From an uncultured Caldilineaceae bacterium (GTDB lineage Bacteria; Chloroflexota; Anaerolineae; Caldilineales; Caldilineaceae): a DNA stretch of 64,000 nucleotides. Below are positions 54,190-63,100 of the stretch, in pieces. A model generated the notes under the pieces. That model was not told where the DNA came from. It saw only the letters and a program-made list of their open reading frames with translations, and did no database searches. Made by a program: the position numbers and the translations under genes. The stretch is from the NCBI GenBank assembly GCA_951812725.1, contig OX638330.1, positions 4,381,405 to 4,445,404 on the forward strand, read 5' to 3'. Every line of letters starts with the position of its first letter. Position 1 is the stretch's first letter.

Positions 54190-55929
54190 TCACTCTTCTT
54201 CATTTTCTTCCTGCTCCTCTTCGCTTTCTCCTTGCTCCTCATCCTCCACTGCTTGCTCTTCATCCTCCAGCGCGTCGAGTTCGGTGCGGAGTTCGGCCAA
54301 CTCCGTCTCTATGCTTTCGATGCGGGCCACCAGATCCTCGCGGCGGCGCTCTTTTTGTTCGCCTTCACGGGCGGCTGCTTCGGCCTCTTCATCGACCATG
54401 CTGGTGTCATTGCGGATGGCGAGGAGGTGGACCGCCCAGAAGGCGGCGGCGGTGACGGCGCGCACGAGCCCGTCCAAGGTTTCGGCGGCGAAGAAGTCGG
54501 CGTTGGGGTCGCCCAGGGCCCAGAGGAGCAGACGGTAGACGACCTGCGCCAGCTCGAACAGGATCAGGAGCGCGCCCACCAGGGCGATGCCGTACAGGTA
54601 GACGCGGCGGGGCCAGGATGCCCGCTCCTCGCGGCCGGCCTCGTTGTCCTGCTCGGCGACGCGTTGGGCGGTGCGCCAGTGCAGCGACCAGACCGGCGCG
54701 CCGACGGCAATGAGGCTCACCCCTGAGGCGAACTGGTGGGCGCGAAAGCCTTCCTCAGCCGAAGCCGCGCCGATGATGGCCAGGTCCAGCAATCCCCGCA
54801 GCAGATCGACCAGCCCGATCCACAGCAACAGCAGGCCGGTGGCGGCCACGGCGTAGTAGTAGAGCCGGCGCACGAACTCGCTCTCGCGTGATTCGCCGTA
54901 GCGTTGCGCCTCGGCGGACACCTGCAGCCAGTGCCAGCGCCAGGCGAGCACGCCGACCGGCAGCAGGCCGAGGGGCGTGGTTAGATCATCGATGTCGATA
55001 TCCCCGGTATCGACACCGCCGAACAGATAGAGGACCCCTAGTCGCAACAACATCGCCAAAGGCACCAGGGTAATCGCGGCCGCCAGAACTGTGGCGCCAT
55101 AGAGATAGAGGCGCCGCAGAGCGAGGCGGCCTTCCTCGGGCCGGGCGGTCATCAGACCGTTCCAGTAGAGAGTGTTCAGCCGCCAGGCCAGCCCGCCGAC
55201 AAGAAAGGCGGCCAGTGAACCGGCGAAGCCGCGCTGCCGCCAGCCTGTGCCCACAGTCTCCAGGCTGGCTTCGCCGAACGGCTCGAGAATGATGCGCCAG
55301 ACGAGGTTGAGGGCGTCGGCAGCGCCGGTAAGCAGGAGGCCAAGCCCTACGAGGCCGGCGATCAGTTGGAAGAGGCGCCGCCAGGTTCCGGCCCAGCCTG
55401 ACTCGGCGCCCAGGTCGCCGTCCTGCTGGAGGAGGCGGGCGAAAAACATGGAAAGTGTGATGTGGACGCCGGCGTGGAAAAAGTATGCTACCCAGCGGCC
55501 CGGTCTCAGTTCTTCCTCGGCGGGCGCGGCGCCGAGGATGAGTTCGAGGCTGCCTTCGATGATGTGATAGAGGGAGCGGGCGCTGACAAATGCCGTGGTC
55601 GCGAGCACAGCGTAGAGAAACAGCTTGCGTAAGCCGGCGCGCGACTCGCCCGGTTGCGCGACCAGGCGGCGGATATAGCGCCAGTGGATGAGAAAGATGG
55701 GCGCGCTGACGATCAGGAATCCGCCGGGACGAGCGATGGCTCTTTGCACTGTGGCGGCGGCGTAGACGCCCAGAATCCTGTCGTCGGTGATCCACTGCTG
55801 GACCAGAACGTCGATCAGGTCGTAGGCGGCAGCAAGCCCGGCGATCAGACTGATGAAGGCGATGAGATAGAGATAGAGGCGGCGGATCATCGCCAACCGG
55901 GTCGTTTCTGTAGGTGTCTGCTCAGTCAT
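54190..55929 (-). CDS. Membrane protein with repeated DUF5671 domains
   Basis: This 579-residue protein has about 13-16 hydrophobic segments arranged as four similar blocks. Each block begins RRLYLYLIAFISL, RKLFLYAVLATTA, RRLYLYGATVLAA, RRLYYYAVAATGLL or RRVYLYGIALVGAL-like and ends with a W-x-W-H or W-S-L-H-W strand (HWRYIRR, WRWHWLQ, WSLHWRTAQ). This is the DUF5671 pattern. The C-terminus is a charged coiled coil ending in a Glu-rich tail. No function is known for the family. It is upstream-adjacent to a set of small exported proteins on the same strand. Confidence 0.82.
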   Translation of the reverse strand: MTEQTPTETTRLAMIRRLYLYLIAFISLIAGLAAAYDLIDVLVQQWITDDRILGVYAAATVQRAIARPGGFLIVSAPIFLIHWRYIRRLVAQPGESRAGLRKLFLYAVLATTAFVSARSLYHIIEGSLELILGAAPAEEELRPGRWVAYFFHAGVHITLSMFFARLLQQDGDLGAESGWAGTWRRLFQLIAGLVGLGLLLTGAADALNLVWRIILEPFGEASLETVGTGWRQRGFAGSLAAFLVGGLAWRLNTLYWNGLMTARPEEGRLALRRLYLYGATVLAAAITLVPLAMLLRLGVLYLFGGVDTGDIDIDDLTTPLGLLPVGVLAWRWHWLQVSAEAQRYGESRESEFVRRLYYYAVAATGLLLLWIGLVDLLRGLLDLAIIGAASAEEGFRAHQFASGVSLIAVGAPVWSLHWRTAQRVAEQDNEAGREERASWPRRVYLYGIALVGALLILFELAQVVYRLLLWALGDPNADFFAAETLDGLVRAVTAAAFWAVHLLAIRNDTSMVDEEAEAAAREGEQKERRREDLVARIESIETELAELRTELDALEDEEQAVEDEEQGESEEEQEENEEE

Positions 55930-56009
55930 TGTTCATGCTCTCAATAGCGAGAAGAGGTTAGGACTCACTCAGTCCTGCCCTTTTTTCGCTCAATCCTTGG
56001 TGATTGGCC

Positions 56010-56480
56010 TCAATGGAGGATGTCGTCGGTGTCGATCTTCCATGCGTCATCCTCTCGCACCAGGGGAACTGTGCGCCGGTATGTTGATGTGCCGCTGTCG
56101 AACAGGCCGCCCTGGCGGAAGTTGTCGATCGCGACGGTGACATATGCCTTGTCGCCCTCTTCGCTCATGTCCACATCCAGGATGCGCAGCCGCCGCGCGG
56201 AGCGGCCGGAGTCGTAATAGTTAAATCGCTCGCGGAAACGTATGTTGTCTTCATCTTCGACTACTTCTCGAGAGTAGTGGCTCATCGCCTTGTCCGGCTC
56301 ATTGCGCACGGTGGCCAGGAAGGCGTCGTGGACAACTGCCTCGGGTGTGTCCTCGTTGAGATAGTCGGCGCTCTGCCAGCCGCGGCCGCCGGAGAACGCA
56401 ATCGTGATGACAGCGCCGACGACCAGGAGCAGCACTCCGATAATAATGCCCAACGTAAAGCGATCTATTTTCATGCCCAT
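56010..56480 (-). CDS. Single-pass membrane protein, NTF2/DUF4878-like
   Basis: This 156-residue protein has one N-terminal membrane segment (LGIIIGVLLLVVGAVITIAF) and a soluble domain on the outside with VVHDAFLATVRNEPDKAMSH, then a cone-like beta sheet (AYVTVAIDNFRQ, YRRTVPLVREDDAWKIDTD). The helix plus antiparallel strands ending in a D-x-W-K-I-D strand is typical of DUF4878/NTF2-like ligand-binding folds. GGAAG lies before the ATG. It follows the DUF3108-like gene by 27 bp and is in the M20 operon. Confidence 0.75.
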   Translation of the reverse strand: MGMKIDRFTLGIIIGVLLLVVGAVITIAFSGGRGWQSADYLNEDTPEAVVHDAFLATVRNEPDKAMSHYSREVVEDEDNIRFRERFNYYDSGRSARRLRILDVDMSEEGDKAYVTVAIDNFRQGGLFDSGTSTYRRTVPLVREDDAWKIDTDDILH

Positions 56481-56507
56481 TGGTACGCTTCCTTGTCACT
56501 CATCCGA

Positions 56508-57317
56508 CTACTCGAAACCGGTCAACTCAAAGGTGGCCTGCGAACGTCCGTCGATGAACTTCACGACGGGGAAGGGGGCGGTCTGCGCCACCCACGCTTT
56601 GGTGGTGCGGTCGTTGGACTTCAGCTCGACGACCCAGGTATCGAAGGGGCCGGCCGGGACGGTAACGCTTTCGCTGCGGCGCACTTGCAAAGCTACCCGC
56701 TCCATTTTGCCGGCGACCGGCAGGAAACTGTTGATACGGGTGGCGTAGCCCTGCGCCAGCGGCAGCGCGCGCATGATGAGCAGCAGTGTGCGCTCGTCGC
56801 GTATATCCGAAGTCACCTGGACGCGCTGGTACACGGTTGCGCCCCGGCGATTGGTCAGCGAAATGTCCACCAGTGCGCCCTCGATTTCTGCTTCCACAAC
56901 TTCCTTGACGCCGCCGAAGGTACGGACGAGATAGCTGTGGACGGGGCGGTAGCCGACCGGCTGCATTTCGATCGCGGCCAGCTCGGTTACGCCGGCGTCG
57001 TTGATTTCGCGGGTCAGGGTCCAGCCGCCATCCTGCGGCAGCTTGCCTATCTGGAAGGTGGCGGTACCGACGATGCGGCCATCGCGGTTGGTCACGCGAT
57101 AGGCGCTGGTCTCGCCGTCGGCCCAGACCGGCTCGCCAAAGATGAGCGGCTGCGGTTGGGCGGCAGAGCAGGCGGTGAGAGAGATCAGAAAAAAGGAGAG
57201 AGTGAATAGGAGAGAGGAGAGAGAGAACACCCTCGCGGCCGCGGAAGGGTTTGTTGATTGCGTTATCTCTTCTCGGTATGATCGCTTTGCGTCAGGCAGG
57301 AGACATTCTCTCCTCAC
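56508..57317 (-). CDS. Exported DUF3108-like lipoprotein
   Basis: This 269-residue protein has a lipoprotein signal (LLFTLSFFLISLTAC). The mature beta-rich domain has VWADGETSAYRVTNRDGRIV, LTREINDAGVTELAAIEMQP and VPAGPFDTWVVELKSNDRTT near the end, the last being the DUF3108-type turn. Such proteins are envelope lipoproteins of unknown role. The GTG at 57317 is six bases after GAGGAG and three bases after the M20 stop, so it is translationally coupled. An internal GTG at 57230 would give a more usual short signal peptide but lacks as good a ribosome site. Confidence 0.72.
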   Translation of the reverse strand: MRRECLLPDAKRSYREEITQSTNPSAAARVFSLSSLLFTLSFFLISLTACSAAQPQPLIFGEPVWADGETSAYRVTNRDGRIVGTATFQIGKLPQDGGWTLTREINDAGVTELAAIEMQPVGYRPVHSYLVRTFGGVKEVVEAEIEGALVDISLTNRRGATVYQRVQVTSDIRDERTLLLIMRALPLAQGYATRINSFLPVAGKMERVALQVRRSESVTVPAGPFDTWVVELKSNDRTTKAWVAQTAPFPVVKFIDGRSQATFELTGFE

Positions 57318-57320
57318 TAC

Positions 57321-58550
57321 TTACTCCTCACTATTCGCAGTTTTTTCCTGCATCCACTTGACTGCGGCCGCGGCCAGCGCGGCTGCGCCGATAGGGAGGG
57401 CGTCCTCGTCGAGGCGGAAGGTGGAGGTGTGGACGAAGTAGCGCTGGGGCCAGTCGGGGTTGTGCGTTCCCAGGCGCAGGAAGCTGCCCGGCGCGGCCTG
57501 CGCCATGTAGGCGAAATCTTCGGCGGCCATCACCATTCCCGCTTGCGGCGCGTTCTCTTCGCCGAGGAACTCGGCGGCGGCGGCGAGCGCGATCTGCGTC
57601 GCATCGGGGTCGAGAACAGTGGGCGGGTAGCCCTGATTAATCGTCAATTCGAAGCTGCCGCCCATGGCTTCGACGACGCCGCAGGCCCGGCGCAGCTCCT
57701 CTTGCAGCAGCTGGCGCGCTTCGGGCGTGAAGGTTCGGATCGTCCCGTTGAGATAGACACTGTCGGGAATGACGTTGTTGACGGTTCCGCCGTGGATCTG
57801 GCCGATGGTGATGACGCCCGGTTCGAGGGGGTCGAGCCGGCGGCTGACGATGTGATGGATAGCGTGCACGGCGTGGGCGGCGAGCACGATCGGATCGTTT
57901 GCGACCTGGGGGCGGGCGGCGTGGCCGCCGGCGCCGATGATGGTGATCTTGAACTCGTCGGCAGCTGCCATCAGCGGGCCGGACCTGCTGGCGACGATGC
58001 CCAGATCTTTGGTCGGGTCGACATGGATGCCAAAGACGGCGTCCACGCCCTCGAGGGCGCCCTCCTCTACCATGCGCAAGCCGCCGGACTTGCCCTCGTC
58101 GTCGGAGGCTTCTTCGCTGGGCTGGAAGAGCAGGCGGACAGCGCCGGGGAGGCGGCCCTCGTCGGCCATTTCCTTGAGGAGGGTGGCGGCGCCCATGAGC
58201 ATGGCGGTGTGGGCGTCGTGGCCGCAGGCGTGCATGATGCCGGGCCGTTCGCTGTCGAAATTGCTGCCGTTTTCCTCGTGGATCGGGAGGGCGTCCATAT
58301 CGGCGCGCAGCCCGACGAGGGGGCCGTCGCCGCCGCGGATGTGGCCGACGACGCCGGTCTTGGCTACCTCGGTCTGGGTGTCGATGCCGAGGTCCAGCAT
58401 TGTTTTGTTGACGTAGCCGGCGGTGCGATGTTCGGTGAAGGTCAATTCGGGGTGCCGGTGGATGGTGCGGCGCCAGTTGCTGATGCGGGGCTGGATGGCC
58501 TTGGCGCGGGCGTAGAGTTCGGCGCTGGTAACGGCTTTATCGTTTGGCAT
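57321..58550 (-). CDS. M20-family amidohydrolase (peptidase/aminoacylase type)
   Basis: This 409-residue metal-dependent hydrolase has [51 protein letters not shown] and, near the end, [19 protein letters not shown]. These hold the His, Asp and Glu metal ligands of the M20D amidohydrolases (hippurate hydrolase, N-acyl-amino-acid deacylases). A dimerisation domain ([10 protein letters not shown]) is present. AGGAG lies before the ATG. It is first of a minus-strand run with the two exported proteins. Confidence 0.92.
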   Translation of the reverse strand: MPNDKAVTSAELYARAKAIQPRISNWRRTIHRHPELTFTEHRTAGYVNKTMLDLGIDTQTEVAKTGVVGHIRGGDGPLVGLRADMDALPIHEENGSNFDSERPGIMHACGHDAHTAMLMGAATLLKEMADEGRLPGAVRLLFQPSEEASDDEGKSGGLRMVEEGALEGVDAVFGIHVDPTKDLGIVASRSGPLMAAADEFKITIIGAGGHAARPQVANDPIVLAAHAVHAIHHIVSRRLDPLEPGVITIGQIHGGTVNNVIPDSVYLNGTIRTFTPEARQLLQEELRRACGVVEAMGGSFELTINQGYPPTVLDPDATQIALAAAAEFLGEENAPQAGMVMAAEDFAYMAQAAPGSFLRLGTHNPDWPQRYFVHTSTFRLDEDALPIGAAALAAAAVKWMQEKTANSEE

Positions 58551-58896
58551 CGGTTTGCTCCTGGTCGAGTATATTTGACCCTTGCCGCGGGCGCGAGGAC
58601 GCGAGCGGTTCGGGTGGTGCCGGCGGTTAGAGGTCTGGTGAAACGATCATTTCAGTGACCCGTCCTGCGGGTTCGCTTTAGCTTTTATGTCATTATACTA
58701 CGTTTCAGCGCGATACTACGTTTCAGCGCTGTGAGCTCCGCCTGCATCTTCGGAGGGCGCAGGCCACAGTGGGGGCGAGCGAAGGCACCCACAAGGGGGG
58801 CACCTACGGGCGTTTGGGGAGGGGCAGAAACATTGCTGCGGAAGCGGTAAGTCTGGGTGGCACATGGGACGGAGGCTCGCTAGCCGACGCGGGAAA
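58551..58896. other. Intergenic region upstream of the M20 gene
   Basis: This region should hold the promoter of the M20 operon, but none is clear. It contains a short direct repeat, ATACTACGTTTCAGCGC, at 58696-58712 and 58713-58729. No gene is supported. Confidence 0.45.
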
Positions 58897-59345
58897 GAAA
58901 TTACACAGATGATGTGTAATTCTACTGCTGTGGGAGCCCTCGGATTTGGGGGAGAGAAATTGCGCAGGCGATGCGCAAATCTGCTGCTGTGGGAGCGCTC
59001 GGATTGGGGGGGAGAAATTGCGCAGGCGATGTGCAATTCTGCTGCTGTGGGCGCCCTCGGATTGGGGGAGAAATTACACAGCTGATGTGTAATTCCACTG
59101 CTTTGGGAGCCCTCGGATTGGGGGACAGAAATTAGACAGTGGATGTGCAATTCCACTGCTATGCGTTCCCTCGAATTGGGGGACAGAAATTAGACAGTAG
59201 ATGTGCAATTCCACTGCTGTGCGTTCCCTCGAATTGGGGGACAGAAATTAGACAGTGGATGTGTAATTTCACTGCTGTGGGAGCCCTCGGATTGGGGAAG
59301 AGAAATTGTACAGTCGATGTGCAATTTTCGCGGTTTCGGGTACCC
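58897..59345. repeat. Eight-unit 58-bp tandem repeat with a palindrome in each unit
   Basis: Units start GAAATT at 58897, 58956, 59014, 59070, 59128, 59186, 59244 and 59302. Each unit contains an inverted repeat: for example AATTACACA then a 5-base loop then TGTGTAATT in units 1 and 4, and TTGCGCA/TGCGCAA in unit 2. A constant stretch CTGCTGTGGGAGCCCTCGGA then a G-run follows. Spacing is 56-59 bp, not a multiple of three, so the open frames across it are accidental. The stem in unit 2 differs from unit 1 by paired changes on both sides. Confidence 0.88.
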
Positions 59346-59404
59346 TCGCAAGGGGACATCGGGACCCGTTTCAGGGAGTATCATGCGATTATATTTAATT
59401 TCAT

Positions 59405-59700
59405 TGTAGCTATTGAGCCCCATATAGTGTGTGTCGTGACCAACTCCTTATCTTTGCCGCCAGTCGGGCTTTGTGACGGCGTATTCGGTTGGCGGCAGCC
59501 ACGTTGCCGGAGAGGCACGGCTGGAATGCGCACACACGTTCGGTGAGCGATGGTTTTGTAGGGGGGCGTTGCGGGGGCGCAGCCCCTGCACAAGGGAGGG
59601 CCGAAGGCCCGACCGCCCAAAAAAACAGAGAATGAGGAGAGATTAAACACCTTCATTCGCCTCATTCTGGTTCGCAAATCAGTTGTGGCTGAGTAGTTAC
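59405..59700. mobile_element. MITE-like element, copy F (296 bp)
   Basis: The left end is GTAGCTATTGAGCCCCATAT and the right end TTGTGGCTGAGTAGTTAC. The interior has GTGACGGCGTATTCGGTTGG, GGTGAGCGATGGTTTTGTAG, the G-rich core (about 59560-59620) and TTCATTCGCCTCATTCTGGT. Its right end lies 20 bp before the ATG of the frameshifted secreted gene. It starts about 60 bp after the 58-bp repeat array. Confidence 0.75.
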
Positions 59701-59720
59701 CTAAAAACTAAAGGAGTGAC

Positions 59721-60087
59721 ATGGTGAATTTACGACTTTTTCTGACGATGCTGGCGGCTGTGCTGCTGCTGGCCGCGGTCATCGCGCCGCGCATCGGCGT
59801 GGCCGACGGCGCCGGCCCGGCAAGCCCAGCACAGCGGGCTTGTCTTTTCTGAGGAGAATGTCCATGGAAACACTGATTGTCATCTGCACGGTGGGCAGCG
59901 CGACCGCCTGGTTGCGTCGCCGGCAGACCGGCGCATCGCGGACGGACCGATCGCCCAGGTGCAGGAACCGGAGGAGAAACAGCGTCTGGCAGGGAAAACG
60001 AAGGTGCGAAGGCGAAACCCGCGGACGGCGCATGAAAACACGCCTCAAATCCCGGGAATTCCGGCTGCGGTTCAGCCGCAACCGTGA
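59721..60087 (+). pseudogene. Frameshifted small secreted protein gene
   Basis: AAGGAG then an ATG at 59721 opens a 43-codon frame with a clear signal peptide (FLTMLAAVLLLAAVIAPRIG) that stops at 59850-59852. Removing one T from the TTTT run at 59845-59848 would join it to a frame beginning SEENVHGNTDCHLHGGQR and ending at a stop at 60085-60087. The second part is hydrophilic, with DGPIAQVQEPEEKQRLAG and an Arg-rich region. Either a real frameshift or a sequencing error splits one secreted protein of about 120 residues. No family is recognised. Confidence 0.45.
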
Positions 60088-60141
60088 ACCCGGCAAGGGC
60101 AGCGCGGTCTGGCCCGGTTTCAGTCCCCTGTATGACGAAGC

Positions 60142-63100
60142 TCATGGCTTGCAGGACGCGGGCACGGTTGCGGTGCTGCCGAACACTTCCTCGACCAGCT
60201 TGGCGGCCTCCGGGTCGTACTCGGCCAGTTTCGAATAGGTCGCGTCGAGAGGGTATGGCAGGAATTCCTGGAACCGGAACCTTACTGTTTCGGCCCAGTA
60301 TTCTACGGTATTGGTTGCTGCGTACAATCTCTCCCATAGACCCGATTTCAGTGCAGCCTGGTAGGCGACCGTGAGTCGCGTCTCGAACTGCTGACCAACT
60401 GCCTGTCTCCGAATTGCGAAATGTATCAGGTGAGCAAGCTCATGAATTAAGACCCCACAGTGGGGGTCTTCCAGAGCCACACGCGCCACCCACCCGGTGG
60501 CAAGGTCTGCGGCATTTCCGCCGCTGCCATGTATAGAGATCCTGGTACCGTTGTCAGCCAGGAATTGGATCAGATCAGACCGGTTTTCGAGCATGCCGGT
60601 GATGACCCCACGCGATCGAACCATCTGCTCGTCAGATACCTCAGAAGGGGCGACCACGATAATCCCGCCAACCTCTAAGTATTTCTGAAAGAACAGGTCC
60701 AGGCCGAGAGAAGGCGGCGGTGGGGGAAACTGCGTCGACAGTACAGCCGCAACGCGTTCCGACCAGGCGCCGCGAACATCGTTGGCATCGCGGGCGCGCA
60801 CCTGGTAGTAGTAGTTCCTGCCGTCCGTCTGAACGGAATGCGTGTATGTTGTGGTGGTCAAGGCGCCGCCGATGGAGCCCCACTGGCGGTTGATACTGTC
60901 CCATGTCCAGAGATCGTAGTTGACGGCGTTGGACGCCGCGTCCCAACTGATCGTGACCTGACTCCCTCTGATGGTCGTAGACAGGTTCTGCGGCACACCC
61001 GGCACGGCTGCGAGCTCGGCATCTGTGCAGGTTGCAAGACTGAGGCTGTTCAGATGGTTAGTTACAACATCACTGGATGCTGAGAAGTCGTAATCAGCAG
61101 GCAGGCAGAACCGATTATCAGCGAGGGAAAGGGTTTCCAACTTGGTGAGGGAACCCAGATCCGGGACTGGCCCGCTCATCTGGTTGTTATTCAGTATTAA
61201 CTTCCTCAGATTAGTGAGGGCGCCAAAATCGAGGATTGGTCCAGACAGTTGGTTGTTGCTGAGAGAAAGTTCGCTCAGGTTGGTGAGGGCGCTCAGATCC
61301 GGGACAGGCCCGCTCAACTGGTTATCACTGAGGTCCAGGTGCGTCAGGGCTGTAAGGGCGCTCAAGTCTGAGATCTGTCCGGTCAACTCATTGCCATTGA
61401 GGTACAGCCACCTCAGGTTTGTGAGGGCACTCAGATCGGGAATTTCTCCTGATAATTTATTGGAACTTAAGGACAGCCTCCACAAGCTGTTGACGGCCCC
61501 CACAGTCGCAATTGTCCCTGTCAGATCGTTGTCGCTCAGGTCTAGTACTGTGAGGTTTGTGAGGGCGCTCAGGTCTGGAATCTGTCCGGTCAGATCGTTG
61601 TCGTTGAGGAACAGCCAACTTAGCCTGGTGAGAGCGCTCAGGTCCGCGATTTCCCCGGTCAATTCATTAGAGGCGAGAGAAAGCCTCGAAAGATGGGTCA
61701 GTGCGTCCATATCCGGGATCTGCCCGGTCAAACCGTTACGGCTGAGGTACAGGATGGACAGGTTGGTGAGAGAGTTCAGTTCCGGGATTGGCCCGCTCAA
61801 GTCATTGCTGGACAGATTCACGTAGGTCAGACCGGTGAGGGCGCTTAAGGAAGGGATCTGTCCTGTCAGGTCGTTGTGACTGAGAGAAAAGGTCTGCAGG
61901 CTGGTAAGGTCACTAAGGTCCGGAATCGACCCACTCAATTCGTTGTCAGCGAGGTCCAGGTTTGTCAGTTTGGTGAGGGCGCTCAGGTCCGGAATCGACC
62001 CGCTCAATCCGTTGCGAGCAAGGACCAGCTGTGCAACATGACCGTTCTCGTCGGTGAAGACGCCGTGCCAGGTAGCGATCGGCTCCTGGCTCAGCCAGTT
62101 GTCGTTGTGAGTCCAGTTGGCGCCGTCGGTTGCGTTATAGAGCGCGACCAACGCTGCCCTCTCCGCGGCAGGCACCGGCGGCACTGCTGTCGCAGTCGGA
62201 GTCATGGTGGGCGTTGGTGTTGCCCCTGGCGTCGGCGTCAACGTAGGCGTGGCGGTCGGCGTCGCAGTCGGAGTCATGGTGGGCGTTGGTGTTGCCCCTG
62301 GCGTCGGCGTCAACGTAGGCGTGGCGGTCGGCGTCGCGGTCGGGGCGTGTGAACAGGAGGGCAGAGCAAGGCTCTGCAGGTGAGCCAGCACAGCAGCATT
62401 CGAATGAAACAATGTGGCGCCATCAGGTTGGCACAATTGATTGCCATTGAGGGACAGGCTCGTCAGCTTAGTGAGGCCGCTCAGGTCTGGGATCGGGCCG
62501 GTCAACTGGTTGAATCCGATGTACAGCAACGTCAGTTCGGTGAGAGCGCTCAGGTCCGGAATCGAACCGGTCAGCCGGTTGCCTCGCAGGTCCAGGCGGG
62601 TCAAGTTGGAAAGGGCGCTCAGATCAGGAATCGAACCGGTCAACTGGTTATCGGAGAAGAACAGAACTGTCAAGCTGGTGAGACCGCTCAGGTCTGGGAT
62701 CGGGCTGGTCAACTTGTTGGCACCGAGGTCCAGGTCCGTTAGGTTGGCAAGAGCGCTCAGATCGGGAATCGGGCCGGTCAACGCGTTGTTGTAAAGGTTC
62801 AGATCCGTCAGGTTGACGAGGGCGCCCAGGTGCGGAATCGGGCCGGTCAACTGGTTATCTCGCAGATACAGCCGCCTCAGGTCGGTGAGACCACTAAGCG
62901 CCGGAATCGAACCGGTCAACTGGTTGGCGCCGAGGTCCAGCCACCACAGATTGGTGAGTGAGCTCAGGTCGGGAATCGACCCGGTCAACGCGTTAAGAGA
63001 GAGATTCAGACTCGTCAGTTGCGTGAGAGCGCTCAGGTCGGGGAGAGGCCCGCTCAACCCGTTATCGAAGAGGCGCAGTCCGGTCACGTGTCCGCTACTG

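Noticed and set aside
58716-59156. Minus-strand open frame of 146 codons across the 58-bp repeats
   Set aside because: The repeat period is not a multiple of three, no ribosome site is present, and both strands stay open only because of the repeat composition.
58897-59345. CRISPR array
   Set aside because: The units are tandem copies with constant sequence throughout; there are no unique spacers and no cas genes.
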